This document shows positions 1 to 6,784 of a DNA stretch of 12,341 nucleotides, piece after piece. The stretch is from an uncultured Lachnospiraceae bacterium (GTDB lineage Bacteria; Bacillota_A; Clostridia; Lachnospirales; Lachnospiraceae). The stretch spans positions 1 through 12,341 of the forward strand of contig CADBNA010000206.1 in assembly GCA_902795835.1 (NCBI GenBank), read 5' to 3'. The notes below the pieces were generated by a model. The model made no database searches, had not been told where the DNA came from, and saw nothing but the letters and a program-made list of their open reading frames with translations. How positions within the stretch are numbered: position 1 is the first letter of the stretch; every line of letters begins with the position of its first letter. The position numbers and the translations under genes are program-made.

Positions 1-164
1 GCATACCGCCAGTCCGGCACCACATTGGCTGTCATGCCCATATAGGCGTCCGGGGAATCCGAAAAGCTGAAGGTGCCAAATCCCAGCAGATAATCTCCGA
101 TCATGGCCAGAATCATGGCATATATGCAAAACAGGATCTTTTGTCTTGAAGTCAGCTTTTTCAT
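1..164 (-). CDS. Partial small membrane protein, N-terminal 54 residues
   Basis: An open frame starts with ATG at 164 and runs off the left edge, so only the N-terminus is seen. A perfect AGGAGG lies at 178-173, 8 nt before the ATG, which fixes the start. The peptide opens MKKLTSRQKILF, a short basic end, followed by a hydrophobic stretch at about residues 10-24 containing the phrase GDYLLGFG, then a polar part rich in Ser, Asp and Pro and ending near VVPDWRY. This suggests a membrane protein whose first helix enters directly without a cleavage site. The GDYLLG...PD.Y pattern reminds me of an uncharacterised multi-pass family annotated as DUF6796 in gut Clostridia, but that is a memory-based guess. 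It lies downstream of a structured leader and may be controlled by it. Confidence 0.75.
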   Translation of the reverse strand, partial: MKKLTSRQKILFCIYAMILAMIGDYLLGFGTFSFSDSPDAYMGMTANVVPDWRY

Positions 165-264
165 CGTACATTCCTCCTGATAGCCGAATCACTCCTGATT
201 CCATATTCATTGATAAACAAATATAACATCTCTTACATCTATTATCTGTGTCTAACCGTTATGC

Positions 265-412
265 AAAAAAAAGAGTCCGCATCATCCGGAAACGCCATTT
301 ACCTGCGGTCTCTTGGACTGACAGGTATCCTTTCAATTCTGCACCTCTTTTTCTCCCAACCGCAAGTCCCTCAGGACGATACATTCAACGCGGTTAATCT
401 TATCTAACCTTT
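265..412 (-). ncRNA. Candidate structured leader RNA or small RNA with its own terminator
   Basis: The promoter at 446-419 should start transcription near 412. The RNA made leftward contains several helices I can pair by eye: 392-396 with 405-409; 358-363 with 390-395, which caps an inner helix 366-369 with 374-377; 301-305 with 322-326, with inner pairs 308-310 and 316-318; and 277-281 with 304-308. The last is followed by eight T residues on the minus strand (272-265). The 301-305/322-326 helix and the 277-281/304-308 helix share bases and cannot coexist, as in an antiterminator and terminator pair. The downstream gene starts at 164. I do not recognise a known riboswitch class. The terminator helix is short (5 bp, 22-nt loop), so it could also be a plain small RNA or an imperfect terminator. 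Confidence 0.45.
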
Positions 413-418
413 GCCTAT

Positions 419-446
419 ATTATATTCCATTTCCGGAATAAATCAA
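419..446 (-). promoter_or_regulatory. Consensus sigma-A promoter for the leader RNA and partial gene
   Basis: On the minus strand the -35 box TTGATT (446-441) is separated by 16 nt from a perfect -10 box TATAAT (424-419). Predicted start near 412. It lies just downstream of the rpsI terminator, which insulates it from ribosomal protein transcription. Confidence 0.75.
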
Positions 447-474
447 GAGTGGAAATCAGGAACATACAGATCAT

Positions 475-511
475 GAAAAAAGCCCGGAAATGGTGTTGAA
501 TTTCCGGGCTT
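475..511 (-). terminator. Rho-independent terminator after rpsI
   Basis: A perfect 11-bp stem (481-491 with 500-510) with an 8-nt loop is followed on the minus strand by a run of T residues ending at 475. It begins 24 nt after the rpsI stop codon and closes the rplM-rpsI unit. On the plus strand the T run is shorter, so activity in that direction would be weaker. Confidence 0.93.
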
Positions 512-534
512 TTCTGCGTGTTTTTGACTTGAGA

Positions 535-927
535 TCAGCGCTTGCTGAACTGCGGAGCTCTACGTGCCTTTTTGAGACCGTATTTCTTACGCTCTTTCAT
601 ACGCGGATCTCTGGTGAGATATCCTGCGCTCTTGAGGGTCGGTCTGAATTCGGCGTCTGCCTCGAGCAGCGCACGGGCGATGCCGTGGCGGATGGCGCCG
701 GCCTGGCCTGTAAAGCCGCCGCCGGCGACATTCACGAGAACGTCATATTTATCAACATTGTCGGTGGCCACAAGCGGCTGACGGACAATGGTCTTCAGGG
801 TTTCCAGACCGAAATAATCATCGATGTCTCTCTTGTTGATCGTGATTTTGCCGGTTCCCGGTACAAGGTATACTCTCGCAACAGATTTTTTTCTTCTTCC
901 TGTGCCATAATATCTTGCGCTAGCCAA
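535..927 (-). CDS. rpsI: 30S ribosomal protein uS9 (S9)
   Basis: This encodes uS9 of the small ribosomal subunit, whose C-terminal tail reaches the P-site tRNA. At 130 residues it has the usual bacterial length. Family hallmarks are visible: [14 protein letters not shown] near the N-terminus, the segment [13 protein letters not shown], the segment [19 protein letters not shown] in the middle, and a C-terminus very rich in Lys and Arg ending in FSKR. The start is TTG at 927, translated as Met. A strong AGGGAGGT at 943-936 sits 8 nt upstream, and [10 protein letters not shown] is where the family normally begins, so the rare start codon is well supported. The gene follows rplM by 17 nt, with its ribosome binding site next to the rplM stop codon, and ends at a strong terminator. 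The two are almost certainly co-transcribed. Confidence 0.97.
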   Translation of the reverse strand: MASARYYGTGRRKKSVARVYLVPGTGKITINKRDIDDYFGLETLKTIVRQPLVATDNVDKYDVLVNVAGGGFTGQAGAIRHGIARALLEADAEFRPTLKSAGYLTRDPRMKERKKYGLKKARRAPQFSKR

Positions 928-944
928 TGTCTCTTACCTCCCTC

Positions 945-1373
945 TTAAAATGTGATCACTTCCGGCTTCTGAGCGGCATGCGGATGCTCGGAACCGGTGT
1001 ACACGTGAAGCTTCTTATACATCTCTCTTCCAAGGGGTCCTTTCGGAAGCATGCCCTTCACGGCAAACTCCAGGACTCTCTCGGGATGCTTGTCAAGCAT
1101 CTCCTTGAGGGTGGTCTCTTTCATTCCTCCGACATAATCAGAATGTCTGTAGTAGATCTTCTGGCTCAGCTTCTTGCCGCTGACGGCTACCTTCTCGGCG
1201 TTGATGATGATCACATAATCGCCGGTATCCACAAAGGGAGTAAACTCCGGTTTGTTCTTTCCTCTCAGGATCTTGGCCACCTCTGAAGCAAGGCGTCCAA
1301 GGGTCTGTCCGGATGCGTCAACTACGTACCATTTCTTCTCCAGCTTATCCGGATTCGCCATATACGTTTTCAT
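945..1373 (-). CDS. rplM: 50S ribosomal protein uL13 (L13)
   Basis: This encodes uL13, an early-assembling protein of the large ribosomal subunit. The 142-residue length is typical. Visible family features are [18 protein letters not shown] near the N-terminus, the segment [14 protein letters not shown], the stretch [12 protein letters not shown], the [12 protein letters not shown] motif, and the [18 protein letters not shown] end. The ATG at 1373 has AGGAGG at 1388-1383, 9 nt upstream. It is the first gene of a two-gene unit with rpsI, the standard arrangement in bacteria. A promoter lies about 315 nt upstream, and the long untranslated leader between them may mediate autoregulation, which is known for L13 leaders in Firmicutes, although I cannot match this leader to that family by eye. 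Confidence 0.97.
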   Translation of the reverse strand: MKTYMANPDKLEKKWYVVDASGQTLGRLASEVAKILRGKNKPEFTPFVDTGDYVIIINAEKVAVSGKKLSQKIYYRHSDYVGGMKETTLKEMLDKHPERVLEFAVKGMLPKGPLGREMYKKLHVYTGSEHPHAAQKPEVITF

Positions 1374-1688
1374 GGATAAAAACCTCCTGTTTATTCAGTT
1401 TTAAAGACGCTGGCCCGTCCTCCGGCCTGTTGAAGGTCCGTCTGGAAACACAGGACAGCCGGACCGCTCCGGGTGTCTCATGTCATACTTCAGTCAGGCA
1501 TGCGGGATAAGCCGCACACAGGATAACGGATCCGGAGGCCGCCACTGTCCGGATGGCCGGCGTACCGGATAAAACAATGGGAAGCAGAGCGCCACGGGCT
1601 TATGGCCTGTCTGTTTCCTGCGGCGGGAAAGCAGCACACTTTCTGTATTGGGAAGGTACAAAAAGGCGCACTCCACCTGCTGCCGCAC
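1374..1688 (-). promoter_or_regulatory. Long structured 5' leader of rplM
   Basis: About 315 nt lie between the predicted transcription start and the rplM ATG, with no convincing gene. On the RNA strand there is a 7-bp inverted repeat (1530-1536 with 1548-1554), a 6-bp helix (1436-1441 with 1461-1466), and a competing composite helix (1422-1430 with 1451-1463, interrupted by a 4-nt bulge). The latter two share bases 1461-1463 and exclude each other. There is no T-run after any hairpin, so control, if any, would more likely act on translation or RNA stability. Autoregulation by L13 is inferred from position only. Confidence 0.4.
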
Positions 1689-1694
1689 TACGCT

Positions 1695-1723
1695 ATTCTA
1701 GTATAGGCGTGCGCGAAAGTCAA
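1695..1723 (-). promoter_or_regulatory. Strong promoter of rplM-rpsI, overlapping the clpX stop codon
   Basis: On the minus strand TTGACT (1723-1718) is followed after exactly 17 nt by TAGAAT (1700-1695), matching 5 of 6 bases at both boxes with ideal spacing. The TGA inside the -35 box is the clpX stop codon (1722-1720). Predicted transcription start is near 1688. Confidence 0.8.
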
Positions 1724-3171
1724 GCAAAACTTTCCCGCATATTCTCCCCGGGCAGTCTGTTCTGCTCCTGTTTTTCCGGCAGCTGCCATACCTGCCCCCT
1801 GGGAATGATCACCGGTCCGCCGGTATGCTCAATATATTCTTTTGTGATGACAACCTCGCCGATGTTGTTGTCCTTCGGAATTTCAAACATGATATCCAGC
1901 ATGAAATCTTCTATGATTGCGCGCAGCGCCCGGGCTCCGGTATCCCTCTCCATGGCCTTCGCCGCAATTGCATGCAGGGCTTCGTCCGAAAAGGTGAGTT
2001 TAACCTCGTCGTATTCCATCAGGCGGGCGTACTGCCGCAGAATCGCGTTTTTCGGTTCCCGCAGGATCTGCACCAGCATCTCCTCGGTCAGGCTCTCCAG
2101 CGCGGCAATAACCGGGAGTCTGCCCAGAAATTCCGGAATCATGCCGAAAGCCTTCAGGTCTTCTGTCGTAACCTTCTGAAGAATGTTCCTGTCGGCATCA
2201 AACCGGTCCTTCAGATCCGCCTGGAAACCCATCGAAGATTTCCGGTTCAGCCGTTCCTTTATCACGTTTTCCAGATCCGGGAACGCGCCGCCGCAGATAA
2301 AAAGGATATCCTTTGTATTCACGGTTTCCAGCGGCACCATGGCATTTTTACTGGTTGCCCCTACCGGGACCTCTACCTCGCCGCCCTCCAGCAGCCGCAG
2401 CAGTCCCTGCTGAACCGCTTCTCCGCTGACGTCCCGCTGATTTGTGTTTTTCTTTTTGTTGATCTTGTCAATCTCATCAATAAAAATGATGCCGTGTTCC
2501 GCGCGCTCCACATCATTGTCCGCGGCAGCCAGCAGCTTGGAAACGACACTCTCAATATCGTCGCCGATATAGCCGGCTTCCGTCAGGCTCGTGGCATCGG
2601 TGAGCGCCAGCGGAACATCCAGCAGCCTCGCCAGCGTCTGCACAAGATAGGTTTTGCCCGAACCGGTCGGTCCGATCATCAGTATGTTGGATTTCTCGAT
2701 CTCCACATCCCCGGCCGGCTCTGACAGGATCCTCTTGTAGTGATTGTACACCGCCACGGAAAGCACCTTTTTGGCATGCTCCTGTCCTACAACATATTCA
2801 TCCAGCTGTGCCTTGATCCGGTGAGGCGGGGGTACATCCTTCAGGGAGAGCTTCTTCCCGGCTTTTTCTGTTTTGCTGTTCTCCTGCTGTTCTTTTTCTT
2901 TCCGGCGCGCCTGCCTGCCGCCGAACAGATTGGACAGGGATGAAATGTCAATCATGCTGACATTTGGGGTGAATTTCTGTACCAGATCTCCCAGATGCAG
3001 GCCGGAATCCTGCATGCCTTCCAGGCCTTTCTTCCAGCAGTCCATACATACGTACATCTCCCCGGGAAGCTCGATCAGCTTTCCCGCCTTGCTCTCCGGA
3101 CGATGGCAGATCATGCAGGATTTTTCTTTGTTATCTGTTTCCTGCAAAGTGTTCTCTGTATTGTTTTCCAT
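1720..3171 (-). CDS. clpX: ClpX-type AAA+ unfoldase, divergent paralogue lacking the RKH loop
   Basis: This is a hexameric ATP-driven unfoldase that in the ClpX family feeds proteins into ClpP. Domains in order: an N-terminal zinc-binding domain with C19-x2-C22 and C42-x2-C45; a charged linker at about 85-107; an AAA+ core with Walker A GPTGSGKT (167-174), pore loop GYIG (200-203), Walker B IIFIDEID (228-235), arginine finger R351 in PEFLGR, and sensor 2 GAR (412-414). At 483 residues it is longer than the usual 415-430, because of the linker and a C-terminal tail. Oddities: the RKH loop that normally follows the second pore loop is replaced by GATSKNAM (271-278), and the ClpP-docking IGF is MGF (314-316). 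No clpP or tig is adjacent, so a canonical clpX may exist elsewhere. ATG at 3171 has AGGAG 9 nt upstream. It follows htrA by 38 bp with no visible terminator. Confidence 0.9.
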   Translation of the reverse strand: MENNTENTLQETDNKEKSCMICHRPESKAGKLIELPGEMYVCMDCWKKGLEGMQDSGLHLGDLVQKFTPNVSMIDISSLSNLFGGRQARRKEKEQQENSKTEKAGKKLSLKDVPPPHRIKAQLDEYVVGQEHAKKVLSVAVYNHYKRILSEPAGDVEIEKSNILMIGPTGSGKTYLVQTLARLLDVPLALTDATSLTEAGYIGDDIESVVSKLLAAADNDVERAEHGIIFIDEIDKINKKKNTNQRDVSGEAVQQGLLRLLEGGEVEVPVGATSKNAMVPLETVNTKDILFICGGAFPDLENVIKERLNRKSSMGFQADLKDRFDADRNILQKVTTEDLKAFGMIPEFLGRLPVIAALESLTEEMLVQILREPKNAILRQYARLMEYDEVKLTFSDEALHAIAAKAMERDTGARALRAIIEDFMLDIMFEIPKDNNIGEVVITKEYIEHTGGPVIIPRGQVWQLPEKQEQNRLPGENMRESFA

Positions 3172-3209
3172 TTATTTTTTCTCCTGACTATTGGGGCTGT
3201 CGCAGGATT

Positions 3210-5012
3210 TCAGCCTTCCTCCGGCGTAGAACCGATCACTTTTTCCAGAATGTCTCTGTCTCCCAGCGTGACCGTTAATGTGTGCTCCGTGTATTCCCCT
3301 CCGCCGTTTGCCCGCAGGACAACCACGGTGACAGCGTCTCCTGCTTTGTAATACGTGAGTCTGTCGGTCAGGGCTTCATAGGTCTTTATCGCTTTTCCGT
3401 CAAAGGAAATCAGCACATCTCCCTTCAGTATTCCCGCTTCTTCGGCCGGGCCGCCCTCTACGACGGTTGTGAAGCATACCCCTTCCGGCATACCGTACAT
3501 CCTTGCATATTCGGCGGTCACATTTGCGCAGGTAACGCCCAGATAGCCCTGCTCTTCCTCGCTGTACCGCTCTCTGGTAGTCTCATTCATCAGTTCTTCC
3601 AGAATCGGCTCCGCCTTGTTTATCGGAATAGCATATCCGACATTGTCAACCGTTGCGCCTGACATGGTTACGGAGCTTTTTGCCTCGTTTATTCCGACCA
3701 GTTCCCCCCGCATGTTCAGAAGGGCTCCGCCGCTGTTGCCGGAATTGATTGCCGCATCTACCTGAATCAGATTCGAAGAGATAAAGGAATTAGTGCCGTC
3801 GCTGAGATTCAGCTCTCTGTCAAAGGCGCTCACGTAGCCGCTTGTCACAGACTGGCCGTATCCCAGTGCATTGCCGATCACGACAATCTGCTCTCCCAGC
3901 CGGAGCGCGTCGGAATCGCCGATCGTTGCAATCCGGATCCTGTCCTTCGTCTCTTCGGGTATGTCTTCAAGCTTCACCGCAATAACGGCCAGGTCAGCGT
4001 CACTGTCTGTCCCTTTGATAACGGCTTCTGAGGCTTCCTCATCTATAAAACCGACAGACAGCTGCGACGCCCCCTCGACAACATGGTTATTGGTCGCGAT
4101 GAGAAGTTCCGAATCGTTCTGACCGACGATTATTCCTGTTCCCGCACCCTTTGCGGTATATTTCTGTGAGCCTCCGAAAAAGCTCTGCATCTCCATGACG
4201 GACATTGTGGAGATCGTTACCATAGCCGGCATGGAGTTTTCCGTGACGTCGGCAACACTCATTTCTTCCGGCGTGGAGTCCATTGTCCCGGCTGCAGTTT
4301 CTGATCCGGAATCCTCTGTCCCGGCCGCAGCTTCCGATCCGGAATCCTCTGTCCCGGCCGCAGCTTCTGATCCGGAATCCTCTGTCCCGGCAATATCCTC
4401 CGATCCGGAATTCTCTGTCCCGGCTGCATCCTGTGCGGTCTCCGTCTGAGCCAGTCTGGTCCCGGAGGAATCCTGTCCGCTGCTCCCGGCTTCCGATATG
4501 GTCTGCTGCAGTGCAGGCGGACAGATGCGGTATCCGGCCAGTATCACTCCATAGCCGACAGTGCCGGCAATCAGGCCGAAGACCAGAGCCATGGCAATCA
4601 GAGCCGCCCAGCGTCGTCCGGCGGAGGGCTGTTTCTTCTGTTCCGTCAGATTCTGGCGGCTTTTGTCCCGCTGTGCAGCCTGTTCCGGCTGTGTCCGGTA
4701 CTGTGAAAAGCCGGGCTGCGGAGCCCGGGAAGACGATTCCCGCCGGTCCCTCTGTACCTGTTCTGTCCAGAAAGAGCTGTCCGCATCCTTCCGGTCACTT
4801 CCCCAGGGATTGACATCCGGTCCGCTCTCTGTTCCGGCCTGCCTGATCCGGGGAGAAACCCAGCTGTAAGCGCCGTCCGGCCCGGCTTCTGCTGCCGTCT
4901 TTTTACTCCTTTCAGCGCCGGAAGCGGTTTCTGTACCTGCGCGCCCGCTGTCCGTACGGGTCTCTCCGAATTCCATGCCGCTGTCGTTCTTCATATCTGT
5001 TGGCTCGCTCAT
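3210..5012 (-). CDS. htrA: HtrA/DegP-like membrane-anchored serine protease with one PDZ domain
   Basis: This is a surface quality-control protease that degrades or refolds damaged exported proteins. The 600-residue protein has a long disordered cytoplasmic N-terminus (1-130, rich in Ser, Gln, Arg), one transmembrane helix (about 136-160), an extracytoplasmic linker with four copies of an 11-residue Gly-Thr-Glu-Asp-Ser repeat (about 198-241), a trypsin-like domain and a PDZ domain (about 488-590). The catalytic triad is intact: H310 in TNNHVVEG, D340 in DSDADLAV, S427 in NSGNSGGA. The PDZ domain begins with GYLGV. Both the N-terminus and linker are longer than in most Gram-positive HtrA proteins. 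The ATG at 5012 has an AAAGGA at a distance of 9 nt. clpX follows by 38 bp, so the two proteases are probably co-transcribed. The upstream 173 nt contain a hairpin that may reduce readthrough from the phosphocarrier gene. Confidence 0.94.
   Translation of the reverse strand: MSEPTDMKNDSGMEFGETRTDSGRAGTETASGAERSKKTAAEAGPDGAYSWVSPRIRQAGTESGPDVNPWGSDRKDADSSFWTEQVQRDRRESSSRAPQPGFSQYRTQPEQAAQRDKSRQNLTEQKKQPSAGRRWAALIAMALVFGLIAGTVGYGVILAGYRICPPALQQTISEAGSSGQDSSGTRLAQTETAQDAAGTENSGSEDIAGTEDSGSEAAAGTEDSGSEAAAGTEDSGSETAAGTMDSTPEEMSVADVTENSMPAMVTISTMSVMEMQSFFGGSQKYTAKGAGTGIIVGQNDSELLIATNNHVVEGASQLSVGFIDEEASEAVIKGTDSDADLAVIAVKLEDIPEETKDRIRIATIGDSDALRLGEQIVVIGNALGYGQSVTSGYVSAFDRELNLSDGTNSFISSNLIQVDAAINSGNSGGALLNMRGELVGINEAKSSVTMSGATVDNVGYAIPINKAEPILEELMNETTRERYSEEEQGYLGVTCANVTAEYARMYGMPEGVCFTTVVEGGPAEEAGILKGDVLISFDGKAIKTYEALTDRLTYYKAGDAVTVVVLRANGGGEYTEHTLTVTLGDRDILEKVIGSTPEEG
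4289..4420 (-). repeat. Four tandem 33-bp repeats inside htrA
   Basis: Units at 4289-4321, 4322-4354, 4355-4387 and 4388-4420 are near identical; the second and third differ at a single base and the fourth is most diverged. Each codes for 11 residues, consensus (A)GTEDSGSE(A)A, in the acidic extracytoplasmic linker between the membrane helix and the protease domain. The unit is a multiple of three, so copy-number change would keep the frame. Confidence 0.95.
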
Positions 5013-5066
5013 GTCCCCTGTTCCTTTCCGCCCCGGTACAGTTCCGCAGCTCTCCTTATATAAAGC

Positions 5067-5102
5067 AGGGCTGCCGCAGAAGATGCCTGCTGCGACAGCC
5101 CT
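5067..5102 (-). terminator. Hairpin between the HPr gene and htrA: weak terminator or attenuator
   Basis: A 13-bp stem (5067-5079 with 5090-5102, one G-U pair) with a 10-nt loop lies between the HPr stop and htrA. On the minus strand it is followed by GCTTTATATAA, a poor U-tract, so termination would be partial at best. A TAGAAT box at 5135-5130 upstream of it could be the -10 of an htrA promoter, but I see no good -35. The hairpin would then lie in the htrA leader. Confidence 0.5.
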
Positions 5103-5185
5103 GATATCTCTGCTGTGTATACAGAGATTATTCTATGCGAAATATGTGACCGATCTGTGAAAAAAGAAGCCGGGCGGAAGTTAAA

Positions 5186-5440
5186 TCAGAATTCCTCCAG
5201 GAGTGTCTGCAGCGTTTTTGCGGCTTCTTCTTCATCCGGCCCGTCAAAAGTCAGCAGCACCGTATCCCCGCTGCGGACACAGGCGCCCAGTATGCCCAGT
5301 ACACTCTTGGCATTTGCCTGGGAGAACCCGTGTTCCAGCGTAATGCGGCATTCGAACTGCAGAGCGGCCTCGCTCAGCTTTGCTGCCGGTCGCAGATGCA
5401 GTCCGGACGGATTATTCACTGTGACGCTTTTCCTGATCAT
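5186..5440 (-). CDS. ptsH: HPr-family phosphocarrier protein
   Basis: HPr passes phosphate from PEP and enzyme I to sugar-specific EIIA proteins of the phosphotransferase system. In Firmicutes it is also phosphorylated on Ser46 by HPr kinase to signal carbon status. The 84-residue length is normal. The active-site motif reads GLHLRPA with His15 and Arg17 intact, and the regulatory site NAKSVLG has Ser46 in its usual place. Position 16 is Leu where most HPr proteins have Ala, and the region after Ser46 (ILGACVRSGDTV) departs from the usual MSLG-type sequence. It may therefore be a second HPr-like protein, not the main one. It begins 27 nt after cdaR, with a modest AGGTGA just upstream of the ATG at 5440, and no ptsI follows. 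Co-transcription with the c-di-AMP genes is inferred. Confidence 0.88.
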   Translation of the reverse strand: MIRKSVTVNNPSGLHLRPAAKLSEAALQFECRITLEHGFSQANAKSVLGILGACVRSGDTVLLTFDGPDEEEAAKTLQTLLEEF

Positions 5441-5467
5441 GCCATCACCTGTCTTCGAACAGAATGA

Positions 5468-6784
5468 TTACTTATCCGTCGGTGCAGCCGTCTCTGTCAC
5501 CGCCTTTTCCTTCAGATGCACGCTGATTACCGCCTCTTCCTCCAGTTCGACACCATCCGGAAGAGTGATTTCCACAGGCAGCAATTCGTCTCCCGCGCCC
5601 ATGCCTTCTGCATCGATCGATGCCCGGATATCCGAATCCTTCAGCTTTTCCAGCACGCCCGGTATGCCGTGCACCCGGATTATGAGTTCTGTCTGATCAT
5701 AGGAAAGAGTCAGGTTTTCAGCCAGATTCTTTACTTCAATCTCATCCACGTCAATGGTCTTTTCCATTGTGGCGTCGGAGAGAATCGTCAGATAGACCGT
5801 CACAATCTCAGCCGTATTCTTCGCCGGGCGCATGTTCTCAGGCATGATATCCTGAAGATTAACTTCTGCGGCTATGTCAGCACTGGCGCCGGTGACATCG
5901 ACCATTGTTCCCGGAATGGTCAGAGTATTCCCGTTGTCCTTCAGGACTTTCAGCGCATCACTGCTGCCTGCCACCGTGACAGTCTCCGGTGTTGTGGTGA
6001 TGTTGGTCACCTTGTATCCTTCGGCGGGCTCTCCGCCGTATTCCACCTGCAGCGTGACATCACTCTGCTTCCGCCACAGCTCAACAGCCACGCGGATGCC
6101 GGTATCCCCGGTATTCAGCGTCAGATCGTCTTCTATTGTCTCAGGCGACATGGACTCCTGATTCTTATTCATCAGCACAATGGAAGCCTGCTTTGTGCCG
6201 CTCTGGGTCATTCCCGTTACATCAATATTCGCAATTACACTGTCAATGTTGTTGACAATGGATTCCGGCCCGTTGATCACGATCTGCTCCGGATCCGGCG
6301 TTGTCCTTCCGACTTCATAGTTCTGTCCCGGTATGGAATCGCCGGTATCGACCGTCACCGGAAACTCCTTGCTGGCAATGTTCTCGATCGTGATCGGGAT
6401 GGCAGTCCGGGAAAGCGTAATATTGGAGGGAAGCACATTCCTGCAGTAAGCAGTCAGCGGCACCATGACCGGATCTCTCTCCAGATCGACGATCTGTGTC
6501 AGGTCGGCAGTCACGGAGATGTCATCCGCCCGGATACTCCGCAGCGTCGAGCGGTTGGCCTTCAGATAAACCATGACCGTCTTGTAGGAATCGTCTATGT
6601 GGAAAATCTGTTTGCCGTTTGTGATATACGATTCATTTTCCGTAGTAACCTTCACCTGGTAGGAAGAAGTCTCCAGGGGGTCATTTACCTCAACGACCAC
6701 ATACCAGATCACGACGGCGATCAGAACGGAAAGCAGCTTGAGGCCGATATTCTGACGAAGGATCTCAAGAAAGCGCTTTGGCAC
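5468..6784 (-). CDS. cdaR: CdaR, YbbR-domain regulator of the c-di-AMP synthase
   Basis: CdaR is a membrane-anchored protein that binds and modulates CdaA from the outer face of the membrane. The protein has 438 residues: a short basic N-terminus, one transmembrane helix (about 13-33, ending IWYVVVEV), then four YbbR-like beta domains (about 48-134, 140-233, 243-334, 342-428). YbbR hallmarks include the phrase PDPEQIVINGPESIVNNI at 163-180 and PETVTVAGSSDAL at 266-278. The tail is short, polar and Thr/Ala-rich. The start is GTG at 6784, chosen because a strong AAGGAGG lies just upstream and the membrane helix directly follows. It overlaps the end of cdaA by 20 nt, which suggests translational coupling and fits the known partnership of the two proteins. 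Confidence 0.93.
   Translation of the reverse strand: MPKRFLEILRQNIGLKLLSVLIAVVIWYVVVEVNDPLETSSYQVKVTTENESYITNGKQIFHIDDSYKTVMVYLKANRSTLRSIRADDISVTADLTQIVDLERDPVMVPLTAYCRNVLPSNITLSRTAIPITIENIASKEFPVTVDTGDSIPGQNYEVGRTTPDPEQIVINGPESIVNNIDSVIANIDVTGMTQSGTKQASIVLMNKNQESMSPETIEDDLTLNTGDTGIRVAVELWRKQSDVTLQVEYGGEPAEGYKVTNITTTPETVTVAGSSDALKVLKDNGNTLTIPGTMVDVTGASADIAAEVNLQDIMPENMRPAKNTAEIVTVYLTILSDATMEKTIDVDEIEVKNLAENLTLSYDQTELIIRVHGIPGVLEKLKDSDIRASIDAEGMGAGDELLPVEITLPDGVELEEEAVISVHLKEKAVTETAAPTDK

Noticed and set aside
210..407. Plus-strand open frame of 65 codons in the left intergenic region
   Set aside because: No ribosome binding site, low-complexity composition, and it is the complement of the structured leader RNA, which explains the region better.
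490..948. Plus-strand frame of 152 codons opposite rpsI
   Set aside because: Complement of a certain ribosomal protein gene; no promoter or ribosome binding site and no recognisable protein.
1494..1688. Minus-strand frame of 64 codons in the rplM leader
   Set aside because: It would start with GTG right at the predicted transcription start with no ribosome binding site, and its protein sequence looks like noncoding translation.
4289..4420. Tandem repeats considered as a CRISPR array
   Set aside because: The units adjoin with no unique spacers, the period is exactly 33 bp, and they lie in frame within the htrA linker.
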